This document shows, in pieces, positions 4,728-6,837 of a stretch of 6,837 bases of DNA. A program made the translations under genes and the position numbers. The stretch covers positions 1 through 6,837 of the forward strand of contig UQCM01000101.1 in NCBI GenBank assembly GCA_900539525.1, given 5' to 3'. The number at the start of each line of letters is the position of its first letter. Positions within the stretch are counted from its first letter, which is position 1. Origin of the DNA: an uncultured Blautia sp. Lineage in GTDB: Bacteria > Bacillota > Clostridia > Lachnospirales > Lachnospiraceae. The notes beneath the pieces are model-generated. The model did not search any database. It worked only from the letters and a program-made list of their open reading frames with translations, and was not told where the DNA came from.

Positions 4728-6638
4728 TCATTCAGCCAGTGTTTCCCAGATTTCATACAGAGCATCCAGCTCCTCCAGGATCGCAGCTTTTTCCTTATTC
4801 AGCTCCAGGCATTTTGACATATCCGTAAAGACTTCTTCCTGTGTCATCAGTTCATCGATCTCACTGTCTCTTGTCTCCAGCTCATGAATCCTGTCCTCTG
4901 TCTTTTTCAGATCGTTCTGGCGTTTGCGCTGCTTCGCCTGTTCTTCCTTTTGCTGCTGCCAGGACAGTTTTGATTCACTTTCCTTTTCCGCAGAAGAATC
5001 GGACAGGGCAGAAGGGGCATAGATCTGTGTCAGCTCCTCTTTTTTCTCCAGATAGTAGTCATAGTTTCCGATATAATTAACCAGAGTATTTCCGGTAAGT
5101 TCCAGGATTCGGGTAGCCGTCTGATTGATGAAGTAGCGGTCATGTGACACGTAAAGCACGGTACCGGTATAGCTGTTCAGGGCATTCTCAAGAATCTCCT
5201 TGGAGATGATATCCAGATGGTTGGTAGGCTCGTCCAGGATAATAAAGTTTGCTTCTGAAAGCATCAGCTTCGCAAGAGAAACCCGTCCGCGCTCCCCGCC
5301 GCTCAGATCAGAAATCCTTTTGAATACATCATCTCCCGTAAAGAGAAAGGCTGCCAGTACATTCCGGATCTGTGTATTTGTGAGAGTGGGATATGCATCC
5401 GATATTTCTTCAAAAAGTGTCTTTTCCATATGAAGAACATGGTGTTCCTGGTCATAATAGCCGATATGCACCTTGCTCCCCAGAGTGAATCTTCCGGCAT
5501 CTGCCGCAATGACACTGTTGATGATCTTCAGGATCGTTGTCTTACCCGTTCCGTTATTCCCGATGATCGCCACCCGCTCCCCGCGTTTGATCTCGAAGTT
5601 CAAATCTGAAAAGAGGGTATTTCCATCAAAGCTTTTCGCAAGTCCTTCTACCGTAAGTACATCATTCCCGCTGAGTACACGTGGCTCAAGCTTCATGCGG
5701 ATCTCGTCGTTCACATCGGAAGGTTTTTCGAGAATTTCTATTTTTTCAAGCATTTTTTCACGGCTCTCGGCGCGCTTAATGGATTTCTCACGGTTGAAGG
5801 ATTTCAGTTTTTCGATGACCTCCTTCTGGTGTTTGATCTCCTGCTGCTGGTTCATCCAGGCTTTCCATGCAGTATCACGCAGCTGCTTCTTTTTTTCGGC
5901 ATAGGCCGAGTAGTTGCCGAGGAAGGTGGTGACATGTCCGTTATCGATCTCCACTACCTTCGTGACCACACGGTTCAGAAAATACCGGTCATGGGCCACG
6001 ATGATCACGGCCCCTGTATAATTCAGCAGATAAGTTTCCAGCCAGGCGATGGAATTCATATCCAGGTGGTTGGTAGGCTCATCCAGAAGAATGATATCCG
6101 GCTTTGACAAAAGGAGTTTTCCAAGGGCAACACGGGTCTTCTGGCCTCCGGAAAGGGTTTCGATCTGTTTATCAAATTCATCTTCTTCAAAACCAAGCCC
6201 TTTCAGGACACCTGTAAGCTCACTTTTCCAGGAATAACCATCCCTGCGCTCAAATTCTGTGCTCAGCCGGTTGTAGGCTTCCAGCAGCTGTGTGAGAGCA
6301 TCACCTTCCAGAGATTTCATTTCCAGCTCCATCTGTCGGATGCGCTCCTCCATATCGATCAGATCACGCTTCACTTCCAGAAGTTCTGTGTAAATCGTAT
6401 TTCCTGATGAAACCGCCTCATGCTGAGCCAGATAACCGATCGTTTTCCCCTTTGCGAGGATCACTTCGCCGGAGTCTGCGCTCATCTGATGCATGATGAT
6501 CTTCAGAAGTGTGGATTTTCCTGCTCCGTTGATCCCTACAATCGCTGTTTTCTCCCGCTCCTCAATATGAAAAGATGCATTTTTTAAGATTTCATTTGTA
6601 CCGAAAGCTTTATTTATATTCTGACATGCTAAAATCAT
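4728..6638 (-). CDS. ABC-F family ATPase, YdiF-like ribosome-associated translation factor
   Basis: This 636-aa protein has two ABC domains and no membrane segments, the ABC-F plan. Domain 1: Walker A GINGAGKST (35-43), Q72, signature LSGGQ (162-166), Walker B LLDEPTNHLD with Glu187, switch His216. A charged linker helix pair (about 240-310) corresponds to the P-site tRNA interaction motif. Domain 2: Walker A GNNGTGKTT (360-368), signature LSGGE (445-449), Glu470, His499. A highly charged C-terminal coiled coil follows (about 550-636). Length, start sequence and C-terminal extension resemble Bacillus YdiF. Family members bind the ribosomal E site and relieve stalled or awkward translation. 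Some paralogues give antibiotic resistance, but nothing here points to that. The start is preceded by AAAGGA (6649-6654), 10 nt upstream. Both ATPase sites look intact. It is a single-gene unit, convergent with icd. Uup- or EttA-like assignment is less likely. Confidence 0.92.
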   Translation of the reverse strand: MILACQNINKAFGTNEILKNASFHIEEREKTAIVGINGAGKSTLLKIIMHQMSADSGEVILAKGKTIGYLAQHEAVSSGNTIYTELLEVKRDLIDMEERIRQMELEMKSLEGDALTQLLEAYNRLSTEFERRDGYSWKSELTGVLKGLGFEEDEFDKQIETLSGGQKTRVALGKLLLSKPDIILLDEPTNHLDMNSIAWLETYLLNYTGAVIIVAHDRYFLNRVVTKVVEIDNGHVTTFLGNYSAYAEKKKQLRDTAWKAWMNQQQEIKHQKEVIEKLKSFNREKSIKRAESREKMLEKIEILEKPSDVNDEIRMKLEPRVLSGNDVLTVEGLAKSFDGNTLFSDLNFEIKRGERVAIIGNNGTGKTTILKIINSVIAADAGRFTLGSKVHIGYYDQEHHVLHMEKTLFEEISDAYPTLTNTQIRNVLAAFLFTGDDVFKRISDLSGGERGRVSLAKLMLSEANFIILDEPTNHLDIISKEILENALNSYTGTVLYVSHDRYFINQTATRILELTGNTLVNYIGNYDYYLEKKEELTQIYAPSALSDSSAEKESESKLSWQQQKEEQAKQRKRQNDLKKTEDRIHELETRDSEIDELMTQEEVFTDMSKCLELNKEKAAILEELDALYEIWETLAE

Positions 6639-6673
6639 TATAGTTCCGTCCTTTGTGTATCTTTTTCAACAGT

Positions 6674-6682
6674 ATTCTAGCA
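6674..6682 (-). promoter_or_regulatory. Extended -10 promoter of the ABC-F gene
   Basis: On the minus strand TGC-TAGAAT (6682 to 6674) gives an extended -10 with TAGAAT matching TATAAT at 5 of 6. It lies 35 nt before the start codon. No good -35 is seen at 16-18 nt (best TGGTGT at 17), which an extended -10 can tolerate. Confidence 0.45.
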
Positions 6683-6754
6683 CAAAGCTTTGAAATACAC
6701 CAGTTTTTTTCTAAAAATGCTGGACGAACAGGAATTTTTATAATAATATAAGAA

Positions 6755-6790
6755 GATGCCAGGGTCAAAAGTATTTGACCCTATGATGCC
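6755..6790. repeat. Perfect 9-bp hairpin flanked by GATGCC direct repeats
   Basis: AGGGTCAAA (6761-6769) pairs with TTTGACCCT (6774-6782) around an AGTA loop. GATGCC occurs on each side (6755-6760 and 6785-6790). No U-tract follows on either strand, so it does not look like a normal terminator. It adjoins repeat copy C and takes the place held in copies A and B by the other module. Confidence 0.65.
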
Positions 6791-6837
6791 TTCGGATTTT
6801 TCCGCGCTTCGCGCTCCCAAAATCCGAAAAACATTCG
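6791..6837 (-). repeat. Dispersed intergenic repeat element, copy C (runs to window edge)
   Basis: Positions 6795-6834 match the reverse complement of copy A at 37 of 40 bases. Outer stem CGGATTTT (6793-6800) pairs perfectly with AAAATCCG (6819-6826), and inner GCGC (6804-6807) with GCGC (6811-6814) around TTC. This is the best-folded copy. Whether direct repeats flank it cannot be seen, because the window ends. Confidence 0.75.

Noticed and set aside
5473..5904. 143-codon plus-strand frame within the ABC-F gene
   Set aside because: Ser/Phe/Arg-rich antisense shadow of the second ABC domain and linker, with no recognisable domain.
4728..6638. ABC-F gene as an antibiotic resistance (ribosome protection) determinant
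   Set aside because: Length, C-terminal coiled coil and YdiF-like N-terminus fit a housekeeping factor. No leader attenuator, resistance neighbour or transfer gene is present.
6761..6782. Hairpin as a rho-independent terminator
   Set aside because: The stem is good, but no U-run follows on either strand.
2180..6837. The three repeats as a CRISPR array
   Set aside because: Copies are kilobases apart, differ in orientation and content, and no cas genes or regular spacers are present.

Overview
The window looks like chromosomal DNA from a spore-forming, anaerobic, gut-type Firmicute, most likely Lachnospiraceae (Blautia/Dorea/Ruminococcus-like). This rests on the Csp-type germination protease, the small Cys/Gly/Asn-rich protein of the kind annotated in clostridial sporulation sets, strong AGGAGG ribosome binding sites, moderate GC content and dispersed hairpin repeats between genes. 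The taxonomic call is an inference from gene content, not a measurement.

Layout: (1) Positions 1-127 hold an inverted repeat at the window edge and a rho-independent terminator. (2) Positions 128-2145, minus strand, carry a Csp-like subtilase (567 aa) followed downstream by an 84-aa Cys/Gly/Asn-rich protein with an internal duplication. The small gene has its own sigma-K-like promoter overlapping the protease stop codon. (3) The divergent intergenic region 2146-2325 contains a 67-bp repeat element bounded by a perfect 9-bp direct repeat, which looks like a target-site duplication. (4) At 2326-3237, plus strand, is a second, compact, cysteine-rich subtilase (303 aa) with no signal peptide or propeptide. 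(5) At 3362-4570, plus strand, is an NADP-dependent isocitrate dehydrogenase of the eukaryote-like homodimeric type, with a sigma-A-like promoter and a foldable leader. (6) A 12-bp-stem bidirectional terminator sits between it and the convergent ABC-F gene, together with a decayed second copy of the repeat. (7) At 4728-6638, minus strand, is an ABC-F translation-factor ATPase of the YdiF type. (8) Positions 6639-6837 hold its promoter, a perfect hairpin and a third, modularly different repeat copy.

Functionally, the left third is spore-related: the Csp-like protease is expected to act in cortex-hydrolase activation or germinant sensing, and the small protein is a probable spore coat or mother-cell product. 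The central isocitrate dehydrogenase (2-oxoglutarate and NADPH supply) and the ABC-F ATPase (ribosome-associated) are housekeeping genes with no evident link to the spore genes. No classical defence system, CRISPR array, integrase, tRNA or rRNA was seen. The most interesting signal is the three-copy intergenic repeat: one copy has a clear insertion footprint between the two protease genes, and the base changes between two copies preserve a hairpin.
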